NCBI RefSeq assembly: GCF_000494755.1
Contig: NC_022657.1
Span: forward strand, 6,540,001 to 6,604,000
Reading direction: 5' to 3'
DNA from: Amorphoplanes friuliensis DSM 7358
GTDB lineage: Bacteria; Actinomycetota; Actinomycetes; Mycobacteriales; Micromonosporaceae
DNA length: 64,000 bases
This document shows positions 56,813-64,000 of the stretch, in pieces (within the stretch, counting starts at the first letter, position 1; every line of letters begins with the position of its first letter). The notes beneath the pieces are model-generated. The model was given only the letters and a program-made list of their open reading frames with translations. It made no database searches and had not been told where the DNA came from. Made by a program: the position numbers and the translations under genes.

Positions 56813-57006
56813 CCCGCATCGTGGCGGACACCACCCGCTGCGTCGGCGCCGGCCAGTGCGTGCTCACCGACCCGGCCACGTTCGCCCAGGACAGCACGCA
56901 GGGCACGGTCGTGCTGTTGCGCGACGACCTCTCCGACGAGGCGCTGGCCACCGCACGACAGGCGCTGTACCTGTGCCCGAGCCGGGCCCTCTCGCTCACC
57001 GGGTGA
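56809..57006 (+). CDS. 3Fe-4S ferredoxin
   Basis: A 65-aa ferredoxin with Cys11, Cys17 and Cys56 (C-x5-C ... C-P), the three-cysteine pattern of actinobacterial 3Fe-4S ferredoxins that feed P450s. GTG at 56809 overlaps the P450 stop. Confidence 0.94.
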   Translation: MTRIVADTTRCVGAGQCVLTDPATFAQDSTQGTVVLLRDDLSDEALATARQALYLCPSRALSLTG

Positions 57007-57027
57007 ACCCGTCAGGTGGTCGCGGGG

Positions 57028-57813
57028 TCAGGCATCGCGGCGCCGAAGCAGGACCGTGCCGGCGGCGAGGACCGCGACGACCCAGGCCACCAGGACGAGG
57101 GCACCGGCGGCCGGGCCGAGCAGGCGCACCGGGCCTTCCGGCGTCAGCGCATAGACGGCCTGAGCTGCGGCGATCGGCAGGTACTGCAGGGTCTCGTCCT
57201 GGATCTGCTGCGGCAGCGCCGCCGGCAGCAGCGCCGGGATGATCAGGAAGCCGGCCACAAAACCGGTGACCGCTCCGGCGGTGTGGCGCAGCAGCGCGCC
57301 GAGACCGAGACCCATCAGAGCCGTGGCCACCGGGTACGCCGAAGCACCGAGCACCGCGCGCACCGCACCGTCGTCGCCGAGCCCCGCACCGCTGCTGCCG
57401 GCCAGCGCCTGGCACAGCAGGAACGACGTCAGGGACACCGTGACCGAGAGCGGGACGAGCAGCGCGAGCAGCACCACGGCTTTGGCGGCGATCAGTGGCA
57501 CGCAGCGCGGAACGGCGGTCAGGCTGCGCCTGATCAGTCCCGAGCCGTACTCGCCGGTGAGCTGCAGCACGCCGAACACGCCGGTGACCAGCGCGAACAG
57601 GTCCAGCCCGATGAACGTCGTGCTCACGGCGGCGGCCGGCGTCCCGGCCAGTTCGCCGGTACGGACCTGCTGGCCGTACCCGTACCCGAAGGCCGCCGCG
57701 AGTCCGAGGGTGAGCAGGGCGGCGACCGCCAGCATGATCCAGGTCGAGCGGATCGACCTGACCTTGGTCCACTCGGAGCGGACGACCCGGCGCAGGGTGA
57801 CGTCGTGGTTCAT
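57028..57813 (-). CDS. ABC exporter permease (ABC-2 type)
   Basis: A 261-aa permease with six predicted helices. It starts RVVRSEWTKVRSIRSTWIML, typical of ABC-2 permeases of antibiotic or drug exporters, and ends VLRRRDA-like. ATG at 57813 overlaps the ATPase stop (4 bp). The two genes are divergent from a two-component system. Confidence 0.9.
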   Translation of the reverse strand: MNHDVTLRRVVRSEWTKVRSIRSTWIMLAVAALLTLGLAAAFGYGYGQQVRTGELAGTPAAAVSTTFIGLDLFALVTGVFGVLQLTGEYGSGLIRRSLTAVPRCVPLIAAKAVVLLALLVPLSVTVSLTSFLLCQALAGSSGAGLGDDGAVRAVLGASAYPVATALMGLGLGALLRHTAGAVTGFVAGFLIIPALLPAALPQQIQDETLQYLPIAAAQAVYALTPEGPVRLLGPAAGALVLVAWVVAVLAAGTVLLRRRDA

Positions 57814-58715
57814 CGGGTGCCTCCGTACTCGACCGCGGTGCGGGTCAGGTCCATGTACGCCTCTTCCAGTGAGGCGCGGTGCGGGGTGAGCTCGTGCAGT
57901 ACCAGCGCGTGGTCGCGGGCGGTCGTACCGATCCGCCCGGCACCGGCTCCGGTCACCCGCAGCGCGCCGTCGTCCGTGTCGGCGACCGAGGCCCCGGCCG
58001 CCGTGAGCAGGTGGCGCAGCCGGTCGGCGTCCGGGGTGCGGACGAGGACGCTGCCGCCGGCGGCGCCGTCGATCAGGTCGTCGACGGTCGTGTCGGCCAG
58101 CAGGCGGCCACGGCCGATGATGAGCAGGTGGTCGGCGGTGAGCGCCATCTCGCTCATCAGGTGGCTGGAGACCAGCACGGTCCGGCCCTGCGCGGCGAGG
58201 TCGCGCAGCAGCGTCCGGATCCAGAGCACACCGTCGGGGTCGAGCCCGTTGACCGGCTCGTCGAGCAGGACCACGGACGGGTCGCCGAGCAGGGCGGCCG
58301 CGATGCCGAGCCGCTGCGCCATGCCGAGCGAGAAGCCGCCCGCCGGGCGGTGTGCCACGCCGGCCAGGCCGGTGAGGTCGAGCACGTCGGCCACCCGCCG
58401 GGGTCCGAGGCCGTGGGTCCGGGCGAGGGCCAGCAGATGGTGATAGGCCGTCCGTCCCTTGTGGAGACCGCCGGCATCGAGCAGTGTGCCCACCTCGCAC
58501 AGCGGCGCACGGTGGGCCGGGTAGGGCTTGCCGTTCACCCGGGTGGTGCCCGCGGTGGGCCGGTCGAGTCCGACGATCATCCGCATCGTCGTGGACTTGC
58601 CGGCGCCGTTGGGCCCCAGGAAACCCGTGACACGGCCGGGCTCCACCGTGAACGAGAGCGAGTCGACGGCGGTCGTGCGGCCGTACCGTTTGGTCAGTTC
58701 CTGCACTTCGATCAT
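57810..58715 (-). CDS. ABC exporter ATP-binding protein (drug/bacteriocin type)
   Basis: A 301-aa ATPase. Walker A is GFLGPNGAGKSTTMRMI, the signature is FSLGMAQRLGIAAAL, Walker B is VVLLDEPVNGLDPDG and the H-loop is VLVSSHLMSEM. The C-terminal extension (about 215-301) is the usual regulatory tail. ATG at 58715; an in-frame ATG at 58724 adds three residues. It pairs with the downstream permease. Confidence 0.93.
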   Translation of the reverse strand: MIEVQELTKRYGRTTAVDSLSFTVEPGRVTGFLGPNGAGKSTTMRMIVGLDRPTAGTTRVNGKPYPAHRAPLCEVGTLLDAGGLHKGRTAYHHLLALARTHGLGPRRVADVLDLTGLAGVAHRPAGGFSLGMAQRLGIAAALLGDPSVVLLDEPVNGLDPDGVLWIRTLLRDLAAQGRTVLVSSHLMSEMALTADHLLIIGRGRLLADTTVDDLIDGAAGGSVLVRTPDADRLRHLLTAAGASVADTDDGALRVTGAGAGRIGTTARDHALVLHELTPHRASLEEAYMDLTRTAVEYGGTR

Positions 58716-58829
58716 GCTTCTCATCCAAGGCGGCGGGCGCGGCCGGCAGGAGCCCGGAACGTCGCGACAGCGTGCGACTTTCGTATGGACCTCGGGCCGC
58801 CCGGGGAGGACCCCGCGTACGGTCGGGAC

Positions 58830-59969
58830 GTGAACCGGGCCAGGGTTTCCGACGCGGCCGCCGTGGTGCTGTCCGCAGCGATCGGCGTGCTCATGGTGAG
58901 GTCGTCCGCGTTTCCCGCACCGGGCGGCAGCTGGATGCTCGTCGCCCAGGTGGCGCTGTCGGTGTGCCTCTTCGCCCGGCGGCGGTTCCCCGTTGCTCTC
59001 GCGTGGCTGATGGTGGCCGCCGCAGCCGTGATCGCCGTCGCCGGGTCCGGACCGCTCACGCCGGTCACCACCGATTCGAATGCCATGCCGTGGCTGCCCG
59101 CGGCAGCGCCGTTCGCGGCGTACAGCGCCACCGCGCACGCCGGAAAGCGCTGGGCCGGCCTGGTCCCGGCCGGTGTCCTGGTGGTGATCGTGTCGCACGG
59201 CTGGGACTCGCCGCCGGACTCACCGTGGACCCTGCAGAGCCTGCTGTTCATCGGCGGACCGGCGCTGCTGGGCCTGTACGTCGCCGCGCGCCGCCGGCTC
59301 CTCCGGTCGCTGCTCGACCGCACCGAGCGCGCCGAACGCGAGCAGCGGCTGCTCGCCGGGCGGGCCCGGGCCGAGGAGCGGTCGCGGATCGCCGCCGAGA
59401 TGCACGACCTCGTGACGCACCGTGTCAGCCTGATGGTCCTGCAGGCCGGAGCGCTGCAGGTGACGGCGACCGACGCGGCCACCCGGACGACGGCGGAGGA
59501 CCTGCGGACGACCGGCTGCCAGACCCTGGAGGAGCTGCGGGACCTGCTCCGAGCGCTGCGCTTCGACCCGGAGGCGCCGGTTGCCGACCTGGCCCGGCTG
59601 GTTGCGGAGTCCGGGGTCGACGCCGCACTCGTCGAGGACGGTGATCCCGCACAGCCGTCGCCGGTGGTGGCCCGGACGGCGTACCGCATCGTGCAGGAGG
59701 CGCTGACCAACGTCCGTAAGCACGCGCCGGGCGCCCGCGTCACCGTCACACTGCGCTACCTGCCGGAACGCGTACGGCTGAGCGTCCACAGCACCGCACC
59801 GGCCGGCGGGCCCGATCCGCGGCTGGCGGCGAGCGGCTCGGGCAACGGGCTGCTCGGTCTGCGCGAGCGCGTCGAGCTGGTCGACGGCACCCTGAGCGCC
59901 GGCCCGGACGGCACGGGTGGTTTCCGGGTCGAGGCCGAGCTGCCGGTCACGGTCGGGGGTGAGCCGTGA
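58830..59969 (+). CDS. Sensor histidine kinase (DesK/NarL-type, HisKA_3)
   Basis: A 379-aa kinase with four or five N-terminal helices and no extracellular domain. The phospho-acceptor His192 is in IAAEMHDLVTHRVSLMVLQA, and the HATPase region has AYRIVQEALTNVRKHAPGA and GLLGLRERVELVDG. Such intramembrane sensors usually control a neighbouring ABC exporter, which is divergent here. I take the GTG at 58830; an ATG at 58785 is possible. It overlaps its response regulator by 4 bp. Confidence 0.9.
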   Translation: MNRARVSDAAAVVLSAAIGVLMVRSSAFPAPGGSWMLVAQVALSVCLFARRRFPVALAWLMVAAAAVIAVAGSGPLTPVTTDSNAMPWLPAAAPFAAYSATAHAGKRWAGLVPAGVLVVIVSHGWDSPPDSPWTLQSLLFIGGPALLGLYVAARRRLLRSLLDRTERAEREQRLLAGRARAEERSRIAAEMHDLVTHRVSLMVLQAGALQVTATDAATRTTAEDLRTTGCQTLEELRDLLRALRFDPEAPVADLARLVAESGVDAALVEDGDPAQPSPVVARTAYRIVQEALTNVRKHAPGARVTVTLRYLPERVRLSVHSTAPAGGPDPRLAASGSGNGLLGLRERVELVDGTLSAGPDGTGGFRVEAELPVTVGGEP

Positions 59970-60625
59970 GCCGCCGGCTGATCCGGGTGCTGGTCGTCGA
60001 CGACGAGCCGATGGTCTGCGCCCACCTGCGGACGATCCTCGGCTCGGTGCCCGACATCGAGGTCGTCGACCGGGCGCACGACGGCGCCGCGGCGATCATC
60101 TCGGTCCTGCGGCACCGGCCCGACGTCGTGCTGATGGATCTGCGGATGCCCGGCCTGGACGGGCTGACGGCCATCGAGCGGCTCGCGGCGCTGCCGGCGC
60201 CGCCGATCGTCGTGGCGCTCACGACCTTCGACGCCGACCACTTCGTCACCCGGGCGCTGCGGGCCGGCGCGGTCGGCTTCCTGCTGAAGTCGACACCACC
60301 GGAGGACCCGATCGACCTGGTCCGCGTGGCCGCCGAGGGACACACCGTGCTGTCACCCGTGGTCACCCGGCGCCTGCTGGGCACCCCCGCGGCCGATCGC
60401 CGGCTGGCGCTGGTCGGCGAGCTGACCGAGCGGGAGACGCAGGTCCTCGCGTGCCTCGGCGACGGCCTGCCCAACGCGCAGATCGGCGCGCGGCTCCACC
60501 TGGCCGAGGCGACCGTCAAGGGCTACGTCTCGCGGCTGCTCGTCAAGCTCCAGTGCGCCAACCGCACCCAGGCCGGCCTCCTCGCCCAGCAGGCCGGGCT
60601 GGCGGGTGGTGCGGGCGGCGGGTAA
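59966..60625 (+). CDS. LuxR/NarL-family response regulator
   Basis: A 219-aa regulator. The receiver has the acidic pair VVDDEP, the phospho-acceptor Asp58 in VVLMDLRMPGLDG, and Lys in FLLKSTPPED. The C-terminal LuxR HTH has LTERETQVLACLGDGLPNAQ and HLAEATVKGYVSRLLVKLQ. GTG at 59966 overlaps the kinase stop. It is likely the activator of the divergent ABC exporter. Confidence 0.92.
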   Translation: MSRRLIRVLVVDDEPMVCAHLRTILGSVPDIEVVDRAHDGAAAIISVLRHRPDVVLMDLRMPGLDGLTAIERLAALPAPPIVVALTTFDADHFVTRALRAGAVGFLLKSTPPEDPIDLVRVAAEGHTVLSPVVTRRLLGTPAADRRLALVGELTERETQVLACLGDGLPNAQIGARLHLAEATVKGYVSRLLVKLQCANRTQAGLLAQQAGLAGGAGGG

Positions 60626-60635
60626 GACTGCTTCC

Positions 60636-60869
60636 ATGGCTGACAAGGATCTGCTCCGCATCCGTGAGACCGCCCTGGCGTACGCCGAGGCTGTCCGCAC
60701 CACCCAGCGTTTCTTCGACCGGGTCGAGGACCTCGACGACCCCTCGGTGCAGATCGAGTACGCGACGCTGGTCGAGCGGGAGAAGGAGGCCGCCGGCGCC
60801 CGCCTGGACGCCCTGGAATCGACCGGTATCGAGGTGTCCAGCGTCGACGGCAGTGACCCCGACGCCTGA
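60636..60869 (+). CDS. Small helical hypothetical protein
   Basis: A 77-aa acidic, mostly helical protein (LLRIRETALAYAEAVRTTQR, then VEREKEAAGARLDALEST). There is no signal peptide or known motif. ATG at 60636, 10 bp after the response-regulator gene, so it may be co-transcribed with it. Confidence 0.55.
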   Translation: MADKDLLRIRETALAYAEAVRTTQRFFDRVEDLDDPSVQIEYATLVEREKEAAGARLDALESTGIEVSSVDGSDPDA

Positions 60870-60905
60870 CGGCGGAACGCACAAATTCGCTCCCGTTCGC
60901 TCTGG

Positions 60906-60955
60906 TTCCGGTACCAATTGACCAAAGATCCGACCCCTGGGGTCTCCGGTACCGG
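60906..60955. promoter_or_regulatory. Palindromes in the GH3 promoter region
   Basis: The 172-bp gap before the GH3 gene holds GACCCC-T-GGGGTC (60932-60944) and CCGGTACCGG (60946-60955), with TTCCGGTACC at 60906 repeating the second. They are candidate operators for a sugar-responsive repressor. No regulator is adjacent. Confidence 0.35.
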
Positions 60956-61041
60956 TTCCGGGCTGTGCGACACTTCCGAACGCTTACCGATGTGTTGCGT
61001 TTCGAAGACCGTGTGTCGCGCGGTCGATCCGGAGGAAACTC

Positions 61042-63324
61042 GTGGCCGCTGACGACCCGTACCGTGATCCGAGCCTGCCGGTGGAGCAGCGCGTCGACGA
61101 CCTTCTGGGCCGGATGACCCTGCCCGAGAAGGTCGGGCAGATGCTGCAGCTCGACGCGCGGCAGGATCTCAAGGATTCGGTCAGCACGCGGCTGGCGGGC
61201 TCGATCCTGCACGCCTCCCCCAAGCGCATGCTCGAGGCGATCGACCTGGCCGCCGGCACCCGGCTCGGCATCCCGCTGATCACCGCCGAGGACTGCATCC
61301 ACGGGCACGGCTTCTGGCCCGGGGCGACCGTCTTCCCGACCCAGCTGGCGATGGCGGCGAGCTGGGACGCCGAGCTGCTCGAGCGCGTCGCGCGGGTCAC
61401 GGCGATCGAGGTCTCCGCGACCGGCATCCACTGGACCTTCTCCCCGGTCCTGTGCATCACCCGCGACCTGCGCTGGGGGCGGGTCAACGAGACCTTCGGC
61501 GAGGACCCGTACCTGATCGGGGAGCTCGGGGCCGCGATGGTCCGCGGCTATCAGGGTGACGGCCTGACCGACCCGACCGCGATCATGGCGTCGGCGAAGC
61601 ACTTCGCCGGTTATTCGGAGACCCAGGGCGGGCGCGATGCCAGCGAGGCCGACCTGAGCCCGCGCAAGCTGCGCTCCTGGTTCCTGCCGCCGTTCGAACG
61701 GGTTGCGCGCGAGGGCTGCGCCTCGTTCATGCTGGGCTACCAGTCGATGGACGGTGTGCCGATCACCCTCAACCGCTGGCTGCTCAACGACGTCCTGCGG
61801 CAGGAGTGGGGCTTCACCGGCACGCTGGTCACCGACTGGGACAACGTCGGGCGCATGGTCTGGGAGCAGAAGGTCTCCCCCGACCTGGTCGATGCCGCCG
61901 CCCGGGCCGTCCGCGCCGGCAACGACCTGGTCATGACCACCCCCGGCTTCTTCGAGGGCGCGATCACCGCGGTCGAGCAGGGCCTGATCGGCGAGGACGA
62001 GATCGACGCCGCGGTCCGGCGGATCCTGAGCCTCAAGTTCCGCTATGGACTCTTCGAGAACCCGCGGGCACCCGACGCCGCACGGCAGGCCGCCGTGATC
62101 GGTCACGCCGACCACGCCGCCCTCAACCTCGAGGTCGCCCGCCGCTCGCTGGTGCTGCTCACCAACGACGGCACCCTGCCGCTGGCCGGCGGCCTGGTCC
62201 CCGGTGGTGACGGCCGCGCCGCGACGACCGGCGACCCGAAGACGATCGCGATCATCGGCCCGAACGCCGACGCACCGCAGTCGCAGCTCGGCGACTGGGC
62301 CGGCGCGTCGGGCCAGGTCGACTGGATGCCCGACGGCCAGCCCCGCGAGCTGATCGAAACCGTCCTGGACGGCTTCCGGGCCATCGCCCCGGCCGACTGG
62401 ACGATCACCACCGCGCTCGGTGGCGAGATCGAGCAGCTGGTCCCGGACCCCGACGGTGAGACCTACCCCGACGGCCAGCCGCGACCGCCGATCTCGCAGC
62501 CCGCCACGGCCGACCCCGCGCTGATCGCCGAGGCCGTCTCCGCAGCTCGCGCCGCCGATTACGCCGTGGTCGTCGTGGGTGACACCGTCGCCCTGACCGG
62601 CGAGAGCCGCTCGACCGCGACGCTGGACCTGCAGGGCGGCCAGATCGCGCTGCTCGACGCGCTGGCCGACACCGACACCCCGATCGTGCTGGTGCTGCTG
62701 AACTCCAAGCCGGCCGCGCTGCCGCCGTCCGCCCTGGGCGCGGCCGCGATCGTGCAGGCCTTCAACCCCGGCATGCGCGGCGGCCGGGCCCTGGCCGAGC
62801 TGCTGCTCGGCCTGATCGAGCCCTCCGGCCGGATGCCGCTGTCGGCCGCCCGGCACGTCGGCCAGCAGCCGGTCTACTACAACCAGATCCGCGGCCAGCA
62901 CGGCACGCGGTACGCCGACCTGACCCAGGACCCGCTCTTCGCGTTCGGTGAGGGCCTGAGCTACACCACGGTCGAGTACGCCGACCTGACCATCCCGCAG
63001 CCCGAGGTCACCGCGGACGGCACGGTGACCGCGGCCGTCCGCCTGACCAACACCGGTACGCGGCCCGCGCTGGAGACCGTGCAGGCGTACGTCAGCGACC
63101 TGGTGACCAGCGTGACCTGGGCGACCAAGGAACTGAAGGCGTACACGCAGGTGCTGGTGCCGGCGGGCGAGAGTGTCACCGTGCAGATCCAGGTGCCCGC
63201 GTCGTCGTGCACCCTGGTGACCTCGGACGCGCGCCGGGTCGTGGAGCCGGGCGACTTCGACCTGCTCGTCGGCCCGAACTCCCGCCCGGAGAGCCTGCTC
63301 AGCGCGAGGTTCCGGATCGGCTGA
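61042..63324 (+). CDS. GH3 family beta-glycosidase, intracellular
   Basis: A 760-aa enzyme with no signal peptide. The GH3 N-domain (about residues 20-335) includes the catalytic nucleophile Asp265 in TLVTDWDNVGRMVW. The GH3 C-domain (about 370-600) has AALNLEVARRSLVLLTNDGT and AFNPGMRGGRALAELLLG. A fibronectin-III-like domain closes it (about 675-755). The start RDPSLPVEQRVDDLLGRMTL is typical of bacterial beta-glucosidases/xylosidases. GTG at 61042 with GGAGG upstream. Its stop overlaps the next ATG (ATGA). Confidence 0.94.
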   Translation: MAADDPYRDPSLPVEQRVDDLLGRMTLPEKVGQMLQLDARQDLKDSVSTRLAGSILHASPKRMLEAIDLAAGTRLGIPLITAEDCIHGHGFWPGATVFPTQLAMAASWDAELLERVARVTAIEVSATGIHWTFSPVLCITRDLRWGRVNETFGEDPYLIGELGAAMVRGYQGDGLTDPTAIMASAKHFAGYSETQGGRDASEADLSPRKLRSWFLPPFERVAREGCASFMLGYQSMDGVPITLNRWLLNDVLRQEWGFTGTLVTDWDNVGRMVWEQKVSPDLVDAAARAVRAGNDLVMTTPGFFEGAITAVEQGLIGEDEIDAAVRRILSLKFRYGLFENPRAPDAARQAAVIGHADHAALNLEVARRSLVLLTNDGTLPLAGGLVPGGDGRAATTGDPKTIAIIGPNADAPQSQLGDWAGASGQVDWMPDGQPRELIETVLDGFRAIAPADWTITTALGGEIEQLVPDPDGETYPDGQPRPPISQPATADPALIAEAVSAARAADYAVVVVGDTVALTGESRSTATLDLQGGQIALLDALADTDTPIVLVLLNSKPAALPPSALGAAAIVQAFNPGMRGGRALAELLLGLIEPSGRMPLSAARHVGQQPVYYNQIRGQHGTRYADLTQDPLFAFGEGLSYTTVEYADLTIPQPEVTADGTVTAAVRLTNTGTRPALETVQAYVSDLVTSVTWATKELKAYTQVLVPAGESVTVQIQVPASSCTLVTSDARRVVEPGDFDLLVGPNSRPESLLSARFRIG

Positions 63325-64000
63325 TGCTCGCACCCCCGGCGGACCTGATCGACCCCGTGGCCCCCGCGTGGGGTCTCGAGGTCGCGTCGGCCGACTACCG
63401 GCCGGTCGGTTTCGGCAGCCACCACTGGCTGGTCACCGAGACCGGCGGCCGGCGGTGGTTCGTCACGGTCGACGACCTCGAGAAGGGCCGGTACGCCGCG
63501 GGCGAGCCGTTGGACCAGCCGTTCGCGCGGCTCGCTCAGGCACTGGACGCCGCGCGGGCGGTGCGCCTGCCGTTTGTCGTCGCACCCCACGACCCGCTGG
63601 TCCGGCTCACCTCGCGGTACGCCGCGGCCCGGTACGAGTACCTCGACAGCGTGCCCGGCGAGGACTTCGGTGGGGTGACGCGCGCTGTGGGCGTACAGGA
63701 AATGCTGGTGGAGCTGCACGGGGCCGGCGGCGGGGTCGCGCGGGTGGAGGATTTTGTGGTCCCGCACCGGGACTCGCTGGCCGCCGCCCTGGACGGTCGT
63801 GAGGTCGCGGACTGTGGTCCTTATGCGGCCCCGGCCGCGCAGCTGATCGCTGCGCACGCGGGCCGGATCCGCAGTGTTCTGGACCGTTATGACGCGCTGG
63901 CCGCCGGGGCCGACCTCGGCCGGGCGGTGCTGACGCACGGGGAACCGCACGCGGCGAACACGATGCTGACCGTCACGGGCTGGAAGCTGATCGACTGGGA
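63324..64000 (+). CDS. Aminoglycoside-phosphotransferase-family kinase, cut by the window end
   Basis: About 225 residues are visible and the frame is open at the window end. The N-lobe has VGFGSHHWLVTETGGRRWFV, and the catalytic loop is LTHGEPHAANTML (H-G-[DE]-x3-[AN]) followed by the metal-binding LIDWD. These identify the APH/choline-kinase-like fold; the substrate is unknown and antibiotic resistance should not be assumed. The ATG at 63324 overlaps the GH3 stop, so the two are translationally coupled. Confidence 0.85.
   Translation, partial: MLAPPADLIDPVAPAWGLEVASADYRPVGFGSHHWLVTETGGRRWFVTVDDLEKGRYAAGEPLDQPFARLAQALDAARAVRLPFVVAPHDPLVRLTSRYAAARYEYLDSVPGEDFGGVTRAVGVQEMLVELHGAGGGVARVEDFVVPHRDSLAAALDGREVADCGPYAAPAAQLIAAHAGRIRSVLDRYDALAAGADLGRAVLTHGEPHAANTMLTVTGWKLIDW

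Noticed and set aside
55628..57006. Secondary-metabolite gene cluster around the P450
   Set aside because: No synthase, carrier protein, transferase or pathway-specific activator adjoins; only a TetR gene and a ferredoxin gene do.
60523..63333. Minus-strand ORF of 936 aa opposite the GH3 gene
   Set aside because: Same antisense artefact; the plus-strand frame has the GH3 catalytic motifs and a good ribosome site.
1..64000. tRNA or rRNA genes
   Set aside because: I checked the intergenic gaps for a T-loop (GGTTCGAATCC-type) and acceptor pairing and found none. Nearly all gaps are under 200 bp.
63324..64000. Aminoglycoside resistance gene
   Set aside because: The APH fold covers many kinases, the gene is coupled to a GH3 enzyme and it is truncated here, so resistance cannot be supported.

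Overview
The window is about 64 kb of very GC-rich DNA (roughly 70% G+C by eye) with a strong G/C bias at third codon positions, many GTG starts and many 4-bp stop/start overlaps. A DivIVA-like coiled-coil protein, the Mrp antiporter with fused A and B subunits, a 3Fe-4S ferredoxin/P450 pair, a small D-C-x2-C / W-P-C protein and many secreted glycosidases point to a filamentous actinobacterium. My best guess is Micromonosporaceae, for example an Actinoplanes relative; the genus is inference. It reads as chromosome. I see no tRNA, rRNA, CRISPR array, transposase or phage structural gene.

Layout. 1-6.5 kb: 3'-truncated tyrS, a Pycsar-effector-like membrane protein and a second small membrane protein, PPK2, an adenylate kinase, a lone MazF/PemK-like protein and two unknowns. 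6.6-17.4 kb: small cysteine protein, CAP-domain protein, PASTA-like lipoprotein, 3-methyladenine DNA glycosylase, secreted proteins, a large GH92 mannosidase with two discoidin domains, NAD(P)H-hydrate dehydratase, a histidine phosphatase and a DivIVA-like protein. 17.5-22.1 kb: sugar ABC importer (binding protein and two permeases, no ATPase) in an operon with a GH51 arabinofuranosidase. 22.1-30.5 kb: TrkA-C-type regulatory subunit, a two-component system and a complete Mrp Na+/H+ antiporter operon (AB fusion, C, D, E, F, G) with a 30-codon ORF coupled between mrpA and mrpC. 30.4-38.6 kb: metallophosphoesterase, three membrane proteins of unknown role, HAD hydrolase, LysR regulator beside a 26-bp tandem repeat, TauE/SafE exporter, and a ParA-like ATPase coupled to a protein with eight exact-length 39-bp repeats. 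38.8-48.0 kb: arginine operon argC-J-B-D-F-R-(unknown)-G-H under two ArgR-box-like palindromes. 48.1-53.3 kb: the most interesting region, described below. 53.3-64 kb: GAP-family protein, HTH and TetR regulators, P450 plus ferredoxin, ABC drug-type exporter with a two-component system, small hypothetical protein, GH3 glucosidase and a truncated aminoglycoside-phosphotransferase-like kinase.

The 48.1-53.3 kb locus looks like an elaborated Pycsar-type signalling or defence island. On the minus strand are a class III nucleotidyl cyclase (metal and transition-state residues kept, both base-selecting positions changed), a 731-aa protein with a degenerate P-loop and helical C-terminus, and a 275-aa unknown. 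On the plus strand are a three-helix PycTM-like membrane effector and a Crp/Fnr regulator with an intact cyclic-nucleotide pocket. The C-terminus of the cyclase and the N-terminus of the 731-aa protein carry nearly the same ~22-residue Gly/Asn/Gln-rich motif, suggestive of homotypic (amyloid or RHIM/BASS-like) assembly. The divergent promoter region holds a long interrupted inverted repeat. I infer that one cyclase feeds a membrane effector and a transcription factor, and recruits the 731-aa protein through the shared motif.
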